The notes under the pieces are model-generated. The model did no database searches. It had not been told where the DNA came from and was given only the letters and a program-made list of their open reading frames with translations. From the NCBI GenBank assembly GCA_029834535.1, contig JAQMWT010000314.1:372001-436000 (forward strand): a DNA stretch of 64,000 nucleotides, read 5' to 3'. The stretch's first letter is position 1; every line of letters begins with the position of its first letter. The stretch comes from Chrysophaeum taylorii (Eukaryota; Sar; Pelagophyceae; Pelagomonadales; Pelagomonadaceae). The translations under genes and the position numbers were made by a program. This document shows, in pieces, positions 12,111 to 23,860 of the stretch.

Positions 12111-12519
12111 TAGGGGGTCCAGAGAGCTACACTATTGTGTGTACGACACTGGAACTTCTCACTCCGTTCACACCTATCTCCACAAGAGGGTTTTCTCTCA
12201 GTAATACGGCTTTCCCTCTTTCCTTCCTTACCCCTTCCGCCCTTATATCTCAGATTATGAAGAATTAGATCTGCAGTTCACTTCCAACAAGGAGTAGACC
12301 TCCAGGTGCGTACCGTCAGGTATGGAGTTGTCTGTTTAATTAATGGAGGCTTCATTCCTCATTGTCAGTGTGAACGCTTCTATGGGACCTAATGTCCTTA
12401 AGAAGTTAGGGCCTATATCCCTACCGTGTGTAGTAACATGTGGCAAGCGGAATGGTCTGTACACGCCTAAGACTGCACGCAGTCTCTACCATGTACCCGG
12501 AGAGGGTCAAATCTCTCCA
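12111..12519 (+). repeat. LTR 2 (12,118-12,519) with preceding polypurine tract
   Basis: The tract TAGGGGG (12,111-12,117) precedes the 402-bp LTR, which has the same termini as LTR 1. It differs from LTR 1 and LTR 3 at roughly 30-40 positions, so it is not the partner of either. No primer-binding site follows it. Confidence 0.85.
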
Positions 12520-12524
12520 TCCTA

Positions 12525-12720
12525 AAGTCAGTGCTCCTTCTCGTCACATCAACTCACGAGAATTTCGCATTCGCGACTACCAAGCTAAATCGATCATTAG
12601 ACCTCTCTGGTGTCTTACTCTCTACCAGGTCGCTGATCATTTTTCGAAGCTCCTTCAACGCAACTTATTTCATAAGCTCAAAAACGCCTACGGCGTTCAT
12701 TCCACTTCATCTTCCCCACC
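12525..12720 (+). mobile_element. RNase H C-terminus of a different Copia family
   Basis: A frame starting at SAPSRHINSREFRIRDYQ and running through a VADHFSKLLQRNLFHKLKNAYG segment matches the end of Copia RNase H (the ADxxTK-type ending). It is unlike the RNase H at 20,640-21,240, so it comes from another family. It directly abuts LTR 2. This is a fossil fragment. Confidence 0.55.
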
Positions 12721-13559
12721 ATCCCATCAAGTCACTCTTTCAGCTCCTCTTCCACCTCAAAGAAATCTGCTGCCTATTACCCTTATCCGTCCGTTGAGAA
12801 CGTGATCTCTTCCTTACCCTTCTTCTTCCTTTTTACACAGTCAAATAGTCCTCTTAAGCTCATAATCATGGTCTAGCGCGTCCCGAGGTATGTAGCACTA
12901 TACACTTTACCTTTCTCGTGTAGTTCTAGATGCCGCCTGTCGTGTTCGGAGGATATAGGGAACATACATTTTCATTCCCCGAATTAATACTTCCAGACGT
13001 TCATGATGAGACGGGATGGTTTCCCAGGTGACTTACCACTGCTTGCTAAATGCTCTGCAGATTATGGGCCCAGGCGGGTCCTTGAGAAATCATGTGTCAA
13101 CATGCACGTAACCTATGGGTTTTGGACTGTTACCGCGCCGGTCCAGCCTCGACATGTGACACGCTTGTCAATATAACGCCATTATCATTGGGCTGTATAT
13201 AGCATATTTTGCACACGTGATCGTGTAACCTAGTGTGCGCCTGTTCATAGTATCGTATTGTCATGTCAATGTTGATGTGTGTGTAAGTTGGCTAACCTGT
13301 ACTCTTGCACACATGCTATGGAATATTTTGGGTACGTCCACTCGTACATTCCATGGCAATGCACTTAACAAGCTCCTTGAGAGCACCAAAACTAACCAGC
13401 TGCCTGAGTGACTACGCTTAGCGACACTACTCTGGACTCACAGCTTGCACAGTCGTCAAATAGACATTTTTTTTCATCGAAAACGATGAGTGTACATAGA
13501 CACCGATAGACAGACCCCCTTAGAATGTCTAGACAGTGTGAACTGCGTGACTGAACCCA
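12721..13559. other. Spacer between LTR 2 and body B
   Basis: No domain, RNA gene or LTR copy is visible in this 840-bp stretch. It may be leader sequence of body B or part of the foreign fragment before it. Confidence 0.4.
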
Positions 13560-15400
13560 CAGGTTCCCCGTCAACTGCTATGGCAGAACACGCAGCACGA
13601 GCCGCACCCAAGGCGATCACAGGTGCGGATATATTGAAGCTCGAAGCTCCTGTAGTTGAGTTAGTTAACGAAGGAAATCGATTTCAGCTTCAGACCCGCA
13701 AGGTATCCTTGCAAATCAAGCACATTAAGCAATTATTACGGTCCAGTCATGCCGATGCCTTCCTCGAGTACGACTCGTACGAAGCATACACTCGGTCATG
13801 CAAGGACTACGAGATCCTCCGGAATCAAATTCGCGATCGCGTTTTCCTGGAATGGAAGACCGATAGGGCTGCCGATCTCCGTTTAGCTGTTGATGAATTG
13901 CCCCCTGAGTATCAGGAATGGCATTTCACCAACGAAGCTTTCCCCAACTTGCCTGATGCCGAAGTAGCTCAGCTAGCTACTGTCTGTTCCGACTATGAAG
14001 TCAGGGCATTACGTCCTGAAATCAATGCTCGTTTCTTAGAAGAGGAACGAGTCTTAAATCGCGCGCACCGAAAGCATTAGCTTTCGACACCCGTGTTCGT
14101 GCCCCTGTTACTATGTTTTCGTTAACTGCTGCTGATTGGCACGCTTATCAGAATACGTATGCTACATTCTTGCATAATTATTTCAATCTTGAAAGTGTTG
14201 GAAAACCAGCACTTTCGGCCTGGCCCGCCATCAAAGAGGTATATAACAAAAGTTATTTACCCAACAAGGCTCGAGCCATTATGCTCATTGCCTTTAGTCA
14301 CTACGAGTCTGTTACGACTACTGATGTGTCATATTTGAAACAGCAGTTTAACTCTGTTGTTTATAATCCTAACTGGTATGTCCATGTATTTATCGAAGCT
14401 GTCCTAGCATTTAGGCAAATCTCTAACTAACTAACTTAACTAACTTCAGACCTCTCCCGAGCATGGGAGCCAGGCCGGACCAGCAGGAGCCAGTCCGGAA
14501 TCACGGGCCTGTAGACGAGGAGCGCCGAAAGGTCGGTCGGCGGAGAGTGACCATCAAGCTCGTCGCCATGCGACGAGGAGACCGCGATGTGACTGACAAC
14601 CAACTCGTCGATAACCTTCCGTCTTCGCCCCCCGGCCATACCAAAATATAGGCAAATCTCTTACCAACTTAACCAGGAAGAGACTGACCTTCAATTCGAC
14701 TTTGGTACTCTTTGTAGAAAAATTTATGAAGAGATACATCGGCATTATGCCGATAATACCAGCAACAATCGTTACGATCGTGGTTGGGTAGATTGGTGTT
14801 ATATGTATGAAACCCGATCTTCATCTCGGCCTGTGCCAGAAGCTGAACGATTGTGTCACCCTACCAACCCTAGCTATATTTTAGAATGCGCATTAGACTT
14901 ATATATTGTAGTATCAAATGGTCGAACAAAAGACGCTTAGAACGCCCTGTTTCTTGGCAACCCTATGTCGAAGGTTTATCATCTCAACCAAAGCCAAAGT
15001 TACTACTTACAAACACGCTGGATTTAGCAGGCAAAAGTCTGACTCAAACTGCCAACACACTCGCCTTCATTACTGCGTCTCAACCTGGTACATCTATCCT
15101 CGACCGAAAAGTCGTTAAACTACGTGGAGCCACAACATCATACTGTTGCTACTGCTCCCAACTCAAAGGCAACTCCTCCTACTACAGACACCAAGAATGC
15201 CCCCAACACACAGGGTAATCCCTCCAATATTGTGCCTAACTTCTTTACTGCTTCCGCCATCTCGGCTTTACCACCAGCGTTACTATCGTCGCTATCTTCA
15301 CAGGTCCAATCTGCCCTCAACCAACCACCACAAGCCGAAACCAAAAGGGATGCCGATCATACTTCGCTATCGTCATTTGATGAGAAGTACGGCATGGCTG
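13560..15400 (+). mobile_element. Gag-like region, body B
   Basis: It starts near the ATG at 13,580 and contains KVSLQIKHIKQLL and DAFLEYDSYEAYTR, which align to body A at about 40-45% identity. It ends in a Pro/Thr-rich, then acidic stretch. A SINE is inserted at 14,425-14,648 with a 13-bp duplication. It is part of a broken fossil, and codons are more GC-rich than in body A. Confidence 0.65.
14425..14648 (-). mobile_element. SINE copy 1
   Basis: This is a 224-bp copy of a short interspersed repeat in minus orientation, flanked by TAGGCAAATCTCT at 14,412-14,424 and 14,649-14,661. Read on the minus strand it shares GGTTGTCAGTC, GCATGGCGAC and a TTAGTTAG-type tail with the copy at 53,101-53,334. 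The duplication shows it retrotransposed into body B. I could not identify a pol III A/B box pair with confidence. Confidence 0.82.
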
Positions 15401-15409
15401 ATGAGGCTG

Positions 15410-16090
15410 ACGAACCATCACCACCTGTTCAACCGATTATCATTCCAACTCATCTGTTATTGCTGGAGAACTTCTTCACTGCCAGCCTCTCCACTACTTG
15501 CCCGCATTCGGAAAATGCCTTCCTCGCCAACTACATGAAGGTAAACAGTGTCCCTCAACATTGTTCCTTTCTATATTTTGGCTCTTGTGCTACCATCTCA
15601 TTGATGTCCACGTACGATTTTGCAATACCAAATCATATTATTCCACTGGACTCCAAATACGCGCCGATTGTTATTCAAGCTGCCACTGGACAACAACGTG
15701 CCTCACACTTGATGTTAACGCGTAACATAGTTGTTCCCCTACCAGATCATCCGCAAGTTGGCTATGTTAAGATCGACTTCGTTTTATGTCTTCAGCCAGT
15801 GCACGACCGACATCTCGCTATCCTGAGCATGCTCGAGTGGAACCAGACGAACCTGACCACTGTGTTCAATGATCGATCTGAGCCAAAGCTCAGCGCTGTC
15901 ACGAGCCGCATAGACAAAGACGTACGTATTCCCATACACTACATAGCAGCGAATTTACCTGCTCTCCCTTGTCTCACCTACAACATCGCTCGCGACAAAC
16001 AACTCGAACTTCGTTCCCTCGCATTTCCTCTCAAGCGATACCATGAAAACAGGGATCTACTGGCATATTACAATTACCTACTCAAATGAG
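15410..16090 (+). mobile_element. Retropepsin-like region, body B
   Basis: It aligns to the protease-like part of body A: an aspartic-protease-type ATIS segment with IQAATGQQ and a VGYVKIDFVLCL block follow the acidic linker. It lies just before the methyltransferase-like domain. This is a fossil part assigned by position and pattern. Confidence 0.45.
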
Positions 16091-16219
16091 TTTTACCAGA
16101 TCGCCCGTGGATTCGTCCTTTGGTTCTCAATATTCGGAAACAGAACAAGTTTGTCCAGCAAAGCACACCGCCATTAACCTGAATACTCTCGCGCCCAGTG
16201 TTTCTCTCACAAGAGCCCA

Positions 16220-18000
16220 ATCTCCGCAAACCCTTTGTCATGTTACTTTGTTCTGGTTTGTCAACTCCAGCGTCCCTGTCTCAAGCCACTAATGACTTAG
16301 GCTTAAATATCAATGTAAAAGTTGTTGTTGAGTCTGATGATACGCTTGTTCGTATGTTAAGCCACCGTTTCCCTACAGTATTATTGTTTGAATCTCTCCC
16401 CGCCTTTATTAACCATCTTCACCTAATTTCACCAGAGGAAAGGCGCAAATTCTATTGTGATATAATTGAGATGACTCCTCCCTGCACAACAGGAATCTAC
16501 TAAAGCAGCATAAGACCGAAGACTTACACAGCCTGCTAGACGATTCTCTTTTCGACAGCATGCTGTCTGTCATCAAGCTACTCCAGCCCTTGGTACTACT
16601 GGCTGAGATGACGCCTCCGCACAAGTACTGTCATCAAGACCACATAACTTTGGCCAATCTCATCCATACGACACTCGATTACTGTGTCGATGTTGTTGAT
16701 AGGTTCCCGACCTACCTCTGTGGCGACTACCTATCTAGAGAAAGATGGATATGCGTTGCACGCAGGTATTCTACTGGACCAATTGACATATTGTCATGGC
16801 CTATCCTCCATCCACGCCCCTTCCTAAAGATCGTGGATGATCTACAATCCATTCCCAAGCGCCTTTGGTTACCCAAACACGTATCCAAAGACTGGATCCG
16901 GGTGTTCCCCGATCCTCCATATATCCCCGTTCCTAAAACGTTTGCACCTTACTCTCGCACAGGTTCTGTTCAGCTTACTATGGCTGACCTTGAATCCCTC
17001 AATATGTTACTGCTTCGCCTTCACTCACAACAGGCTCACGAGCAACGTACTCACTCTGTTCAATCCGAGTGTACTTATCATCAGCTGTGCTTTAAACGCT
17101 CCTCCATGGAGCCGCTACCTCATGCAACCTATTCTATACACGTCAAGGTTTTTACAATCCTCTATAACTTGTTTGCCAGATTACACACTAACTCACCCAC
17201 TCCTGTGTCCTATTACATAACCGTTTTCGAAACTGACCAACCGTCACACAGGCTACTACTTACAACCTCATCAACATCACACAACGCCCACTTCTTAACT
17301 GGTGGTCACCATTCTGATGGCAACCTCACCATAGAGAACGCCACCACCAAATATCATGCTTCCATTTACGCGTTTGGAAGCACGTATACGTTCACTGCTT
17401 CCGACACCCCCCGCGACCGGGACAGGTCCATATATTTGGAGCCGTTTATGGGTTACTTGTGGATAGTCCAAGCCCTCCCTCAAGTTGGCTCCGCTGCCAC
17501 CTATTGCACCGCCATACAAAAGCTCTTGTCCAGATGCTCTCTTGTGATGCCTTGCTGCCTTACCTACAAGGCCACCGACAACTCTTTCGACTACAAGGAT
17601 TCTCATTTTGCTCTGGAAGATCACCACTTATCTCATAGTCGCTATATAGGGTACCTTCGTGGAAGTGACCGCAAACTCGGCTCTAAACTCCACTCCATGC
17701 TTGCTCCATTGCCCACTGTCCGAGGGTATGCCAACATTATTTTACTCGACCCTCGCAACGGGAAATTACGCTACCCCACTCGACCGGAGTTGATTCGTGC
17801 TAACAACCACACCAAACAACAGGAGTCTTTCCTCTTGTCTCTTCGCCACGACCTTTGCTGTGACATGCTCAGCAATGCTCTGCCTGCCGGTACGTACAGC
17901 ACACTGTACCAGCACCTTTCGCTCCTCGTTGTCGATATTAAATCCCTTATGTTGGACCCTACCTTCCAACATACTGCTGCCGTGACGAAGAAATCCTAAT
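16220..18000 (+). mobile_element. C5 DNA methyltransferase-like domain, body B
   Basis: This is the clearest copy. It shows CSGLSTPASL followed by VVVESDD (motif I and the acidic residue that would bind the ribose of SAM). It then has EMTPPCTTG with Pro-Cys at the motif IV position, LVLLAEMTPPH (motif VI-like) and SRERWICVARR (motif VIII-like). The end has LRYPTRPELIRAN and SNALPAGT (motifs IX and X). About 600 residues separate protease and integrase, roughly the size of a complete methyltransferase. It lies in a fossil element. Family assignment by motif order is fairly strong, activity unknown. Confidence 0.68.
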
Positions 18001-18279
18001 GTATCCAATTTTATGACCATTGACCAGGCCTCCACCACGTGCAGCACAGATACCTTGTCTTTGGCACAATCTTTTATGATGTATATTTCCAGCAACTGCT
18101 TGACCGAAATGTCGTTAAACTATATATCATCGTCCTACGAAGATATTCTCGCTACTCGTGATGATGAGGATGCACCTCCAAGTGACCCTACTGCGCACCA
18201 GGATGACGACGCACCGCCTCCTCCTGCCTTGGACACCGAACTCAAGTTCGATGTTCGGCGCAAACGTCATATCCCCGCT

Positions 18280-18900
18280 CATCCCATTCCTCGCAAGTCC
18301 TTCGCACACGGATCTGCCGAATACCTCAACGCCAAAGAACGTGCCAATCGCTTCCACCGGGTGCACCACTGCCCCGACAACGTCGCTGCCAAGGCCCCCA
18401 ACGTACTGGCTCGCCCTGGCTTCTCTGCCTCAGACCTACCGTATCGCGACTTATGCACCGTCTGCATCGCACACAACAAGCGCCACCCGCACAAGCACTT
18501 CAATGCGACCAAGCCCTCTTTTGAGCAAACTCACAAAGCCGGCGAAGTCTGGGCGTGGGACGGCGGCTATGTGACCATCCCATCCGAATGGGAGGCTTCT
18601 CACATATTATCGTCTTCAAGGAACTCATTTCGAAATTTCTCTTGGTGTACTTTACACGCACCACCAACGCCACGGAGTTCACTCAAGCTCTGGATTTCGT
18701 GTATGACTTTTGTCGTACACAACTCAACGTGCACATGCGCACCCTCTACTCCGATGCCTTCAAGCCCTACTCTAGCCAGCACATTACCTCCCCGTACAGC
18801 GTCGATAAGGGCATTCAGCTCATCGCCTTCCCGCCATTCATGCACCACTCTAACTTTGAAGTTGAGTCCGCCATCGGTTTCATGTTGCTCATGGCATCCA
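18280..18900 (+). mobile_element. Integrase region, body B
   Basis: The zinc-binding HHCC segment (FHRVHH then CTVC) lies at about 18,350-18,470. The core begins with GEVWAWDGGYV and LVYFTRTTNATEF, followed by LYSDAFKPYSSQH. Order and motifs match Copia integrase. It is part of a fossil element. Confidence 0.72.
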
Positions 18901-19439
18901 CTGGATGGCTATACCTCCAGAGGGGGAATTTACACAAACTCTTCATCATCATGTTCACCAAGCGCTATTCCAGTCTTCTTCTGGTATGTGTCATAGTAGC
19001 CTTAGCCATCCGTCGACGGATGCCACTCCTGTTCATCTCCTCGACGACCTCAGCCTCGCGGACCTTCACCTTCCTCGCGCTCTTGTTCATCTCATTTCTG
19101 AACACGCTCAAGCTTTTCGAGTTCCTCCCGCTCAATATGCTTATGCTTTGCTAACGCCCCATTCTATTTTGGATCATAACGTTGCTTCTTATGGTGCCTC
19201 CGAGCCTCACCTCTCCGTGATTGAAGACTACATCACTGTACAGTCTCATTACATTGATGCACACCATGGAGATGACCCTCTACTAGTTATTCAACTTGTC
19301 GAAGATCCAGATCCCGCTCATACTAACGATATTGTTGCTTCTTACACGATCATCCACCTTACCAATGCTCAAGATCCCAGCACTGTTGGTCCGGACGAAT
19401 ATAAAATTCAATCCAAAGATATATCAAGATTGATGAATA

Positions 19440-21240
19440 TGAGTTGACCTGCCTCAAAGGTCTTTCTGACGCTGATCGTAAGGCTTATATCTCCGCTATT
19501 TCCAAGGAGATTTTTGACAATGTCAAATTTGGCTGCTTTAAACTCTCGTTGCCTATGGTCAACTCCAAGCCCATTGATACCCGACTGGTATTACGCATAA
19601 AAACCAATGCTGCCGGTGAGTTCATCAAACATAAAGCAAGATTGGTCCTACGAGGATTCTTAGCTTCTCTGGGCACCGACTTTTTTAACACATTTAGCCC
19701 AATGGCGCATCTCACCGGTATCCGTAGTGTTCTGGCGCTTGCAGCCCACCTACGACTTCCCGTCTACCACATAGACGTTCCTAATGCTTTTGTTCAAGCT
19801 CCCATAGACTCTCATGTCTACGTTAAACTGCCACAAGGTATTCACCTAGTCGATCCTGAAGATGCAAAAATATCAAGGACGACGTCTTCCAAAACTACTT
19901 AAATCTCTTTATGGATTACGACAGAGTCCTGCTCTTTGGAACCAAACCATAAATGGTTCCTTCGATATGCTAGGAAAAAAACGCTTTCGAACAGATACAT
20001 GCATCTATGCTAAAGTCCAAGCCGATGCTACGTTTTTACTTTGTACGCTATCAGTGGATGATGTTGTTATCATCTGTACATCGGAAAGCCTACGTCGTGA
20101 ATTCCAACAAGCCATGAAGAAGGAATACTCGGTTGAAAACTTTGAAGAAGTTCATACTCTCTTAGGTATGCGCATAACTCGCACTACCGATGGTTCCATC
20201 TCACTTGACTGCCAAGCTAAAATTGATGCATTGTTTGAAGAGTATCCCATCTTAATGCAGTTACGTCCCACATTAACTCCTATGTCCCCTTCAACTACGT
20301 ATAAAACTGGAGAGCCTTCTTCTGATATGGACAAGTTCATCCAACACACCTTTTCCACCTTACTTGGCAAGCTTACTTTTGTACAGTTGGCCTGTCGCCC
20401 TGATTTATCACAAAGCCTCAGTCGCTGTTCCCGAGGAATGCATAATCCAGCATATTTGCATGCCCAAGTATTAACAGGAACTCCTCGCTATTTGCGCAAG
20501 CCTGAAAATCGCAATCTTCGACTATGGTACTACTCCGGTTCTTCCGCTCTAATGGACCATCTTAGACTTCTCATCGGCAATCGTACCGACATGGCAACCA
20601 TGTTGGATTACACTAAAGAACAAGTGAATTCAGGTAATTTCGATCCACTGGTCGCGTTCGTCGATGCTGATAATGCACCCTCTTATGAGCAAGATCGCAA
20701 ATCTACAACTAACCAATGCCATCTTTTTATTCGGTTCCCTCATCACTTGGAAGTCCGAACTACAGCCTGTAACAGCTACTTCCACGCATGAAAGTGAACT
20801 TATTGCCCTTAATATGTGTGCTGATGACGTGGTCTGGTTACGTAAATTGTTAATGGAAATGGCGTTTGCTATAAACCCGCAATACTATCTTCGCCAACCT
20901 CCAGGGAAAGATTTGTTATTAGATTATGATGCTCATGACAACCCTCTCCCATCAGACATGTCATTCATGCGCAACAGTCCTATACTTGGAGACTCTGCTT
21001 CTGCTATCCATCTGTCAAATAATCCTGACAGTGCGACTAAAGCCAAAGCTATTAGCACACGCTGGTTTCGTATTCGTGACTATGTGCACCTAAGACGTAT
21101 TCGCTTACAACATGTTTCTTTCACTCAGAATATCGCTGATGGTAAATACTAAACCCTTTGGTGCTCCGCTTTTCACTAGATTTCGCACGTTACTTGGTTT
21201 ACAACAGCCCGTAGCCCAGCAAGATGCTTAATCATTACCC
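19440..21240 (+). mobile_element. Reverse transcriptase and RNase H of the composite
   Basis: Copia RT blocks are visible: RLVLRIKTNAAGEFIKHKAR, a DVPNAFVQAPIDS block, SLYGLRQSPALWNQ, the VDD catalytic box (SVDDVVI), and LGMRITRT. RNase H follows with FVDADNAPSYEQDRKST, SELIALNMCADDVVWLRKLL and a FRIRDYVHLRRI end. Base composition here is closer to body A than to the preceding part of body B, which suggests a mosaic. It is part of a fossil element. Confidence 0.82.
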
Positions 21241-21338
21241 TTCACTATGTCCGCAATGACATTAAACTAACCCTCATGGAAAACGGTATCGTGGCTCGCT
21301 AAAAAATGTGAAATGCGAAATGTGAGGATCTCCATAAA

Positions 21339-23318
21339 ATGAATCCTGCCAAGACCAAGGATGCTGCGAACCGACGTTACTCTGTATTGAACCGTGGACG
21401 TGGTGGCATATCAGCATTATCTTCTCCGTTTAATGCTCTGAACCCAGGACTTGCCCCTACTGGTTCTCCCAATAGCCGTAAACATCAAACATATCTTTCT
21501 GTTGCTCAAGGAAATCAATCCTCCCCAGTGACTCCCACGTCACGATCAACACAACATAATACTAAATCTCATGTTACGAGCACAGAATACTTTCTATTAA
21601 AGCACTGTAAATTCGATGTTATGGCGATGATGTCTGGGAACGTTCTTTCGCTTGGCACTCAACCACCAAATTTCTTGCTACCGTCACCTAAGAATCCTCA
21701 ATGTTGGTGTCAGCCCATCCAACAGCTGCTTACTGACGCACAACAAAATAACTGTGTTGAGAATCTCCACTTCTTGAGTTCTCTCCTGTGTCTAAAGACC
21801 AAACGTGTGCGCAATGCTCCTAACATACCGGCAAACGAGGGTATTCGATTGCATCGATACCCACCCATTAAAGACGTTGTCAAAGTACGTATAATGTGTA
21901 CTAAATGTTTCAATAAAACCGATCCACCGGGCACACCGCTCGTTCTCGCTATTTGCACCGAAGACGAAGTTAAAACGGACAAAATTATTAAAATCATCGA
22001 AGATCACTTGGCATCAGAGCAACATGACTCGCATTGTTTCGATGTACCCCGTCCAATTTTCCTTTTGATCTGCGTTGTGTGTAATTTATCACAGCATGGG
22101 ACAGCCTTAACTAGGAATAGTCTCCAGTCGTTTCATCTTTCATGCCATAATGATCCAACTGCACATATGCGAGCCATCATTCTACGTTTGGGTAAGTCCA
22201 TCACACTAAATAAGCTACTTAAAGATGCGCTCATTAAATGTATGGCTACGCACAATCTTAATGCTTCTAACATCATAGTGAACCCAGACGACTATGCACC
22301 CCGCTTGATACAGCTACCTCATATCTCGACCGTTAATCTTGAAATTCTCGTAGCGGCTTGGTCATTACTACAGTCCGTCGAAGATAAAGTCTGCGTCGTT
22401 ACAAACCCTGATGAGCTGCTTGCTGTGCTCATTGAAAGTTTCGTTAATGATGTTTTTCACCAGCTTAATGACACTTCTCACGAGATGTTACCGCCAATGC
22501 TGGACTACTTTCTTAAATTAACCCCTGAGCATCAAACCGCCTTTAAAAACGTACTGATCCAGGTTGGTTATCCCTCTGCCATAATAGACGCATTCTCAGA
22601 CACTAAATTGTCTGAGGTTAAACCAGCACAAGTCGAACCTACGCCAGACGAACCTAATGACAATATACGTGAAACTTTGCGTCAGTTAGAGAAGAAATAC
22701 AATCTCTATCTTTGCATATCGCCAAGAGTGATCAGCAATCTATAGAACGAGAGCAACGACTTTCTGATGCCTTGAAAACTTCAACTCAACTCAAAGATGC
22801 TAATGAAACCCTTAACGCGCAAGTGACCGAAAAACATCAAGCATGTATCGCTCTTAGACAACATACTGTCCAGCTATCAAATGCACCAGGATACTACATT
22901 GTCTACCCTTGCTGTCTTAACCCATATAATTTCCAGGTCACTTATCTCTTCTATTGGACAATTTCCTCCAAATACTTTTGAGGGGGCGCAGCAAAACATA
23001 ATCGATGATACAGCTACTAACTTATATACCGCTATGTCTGATGCACAGGATCATGTTATTCCCGCAACAGATTTGCACACTTTAACACCAGATGCAGCTA
23101 TGTCCTATTTGTCTTCTGTCATGTCACCACTTGTTGCTCTCAGTGGTGCAATCACTATAAATAATGCTTCTAACGACCAATCCGAAGATCATGACTCTTC
23201 CTCTCCAGAATTAAAAAAACTTGAAGACAATAGTGATGACGAGTTGGACCACACATCTGATGTTGTGGATGCTGTTTCTCTACGCAATGTAACAACACGT
23301 CCAACCTCATCCTCCTAG
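21339..23318 (+). mobile_element. Third ORF region downstream of pol
   Basis: This coding region follows RNase H and starts at an ATG at 21,339. The N-terminus is basic and Ser/Gln-rich. A central part has two Cys pairs (CTKC and CVVC) followed by a His and Cys, which could bind zinc. The C-terminal part has a coiled coil and a strongly acidic tail ending LDHTSDVVDA. It matches the region at 11,140-11,984 at about 75% identity. I recognise no family. An extra ORF here is known in some Copia lineages, but similarity to an envelope protein is not apparent. Confidence 0.6.
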
Positions 23319-23442
23319 CCTTAACTGTTATGTTACCTTCTCCTTTATCTTATTGTTGTTTGTTTAATTTAGTCGCTGTTCTCATGTATCATACACAAGC
23401 TCCGCACTCAAGAACGTCTGGAATGCATAAAGCCTTTCACAC

Positions 23443-23855
23443 GTTGAGGGGGTCCAGAGCGCTACACTATAATGTGTACGACACTGGAACTCCTTACTCC
23501 TTTCACACCTTTTTCTACTAGAGGGTTTTCTCTCCACAATACGGATTTCCCTCTTTCCTTCCTTACCCTTCCGCAATTAGGATTTCCGGATTATGAAGTA
23601 TTAGACCTGCAGTTCACTTCCAACAAGGAGTAGGCCTCCAGGTGCGTACCGTCAGGTATGAGGTTTTCTGTTTAATTTATGGAGGCTTCATTCCTCATTG
23701 TCAGTGTAAACGCTTCTATGGGACCTAATGTCCTTAAGGAGTTAGGGCCTAAATCCCTACCTTGTGTAGTAGCATGTGGCAAGCGGAATGGTCTGTACAC
23801 GCCTAAGACTGCACGCAGTCTCTACCATGTACCCGGAGAGGGTCAAATCTCTCCA
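23443..23855 (+). repeat. LTR 3 (23,453-23,855) with polypurine tract
   Basis: GTTGAGGGGG at 23,443-23,452 is the polypurine tract. The LTR is 403 bp and pairs with LTR 1 at about 97% identity by eye. Confidence 0.88.
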
Positions 23856-23860
23856 GGTAT
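23856..23860. repeat. Target-site duplication GGTAT, right
   Basis: This matches 3,894-3,898 and closes the composite block. Confidence 0.8.

Larger units (their letters stand above)
3899..23855 (+). mobile_element. Composite Copia-type block (LTR-A-LTR-B-LTR)
   Basis: This is a 20-kb plus-strand block bounded by GGTAT duplications, with LTRs at 3,899-4,308, 12,118-12,519 and 23,453-23,855. Two internal bodies are present: A (about 4,309-12,117) and B (about 13,560-23,452). Their Gag and methyltransferase-like regions are only moderately similar, so they belong to different families, yet they share LTRs and the downstream third ORF. The outer LTRs are about 97% identical by eye and the middle LTR is clearly more diverged. 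The likeliest history is one element inserted into copy C and later rearranged with, or invaded by, a relative. All parts are broken, each body with several breaks. The outer LTR identity suggests a fairly recent insertion. Confidence 0.8.
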
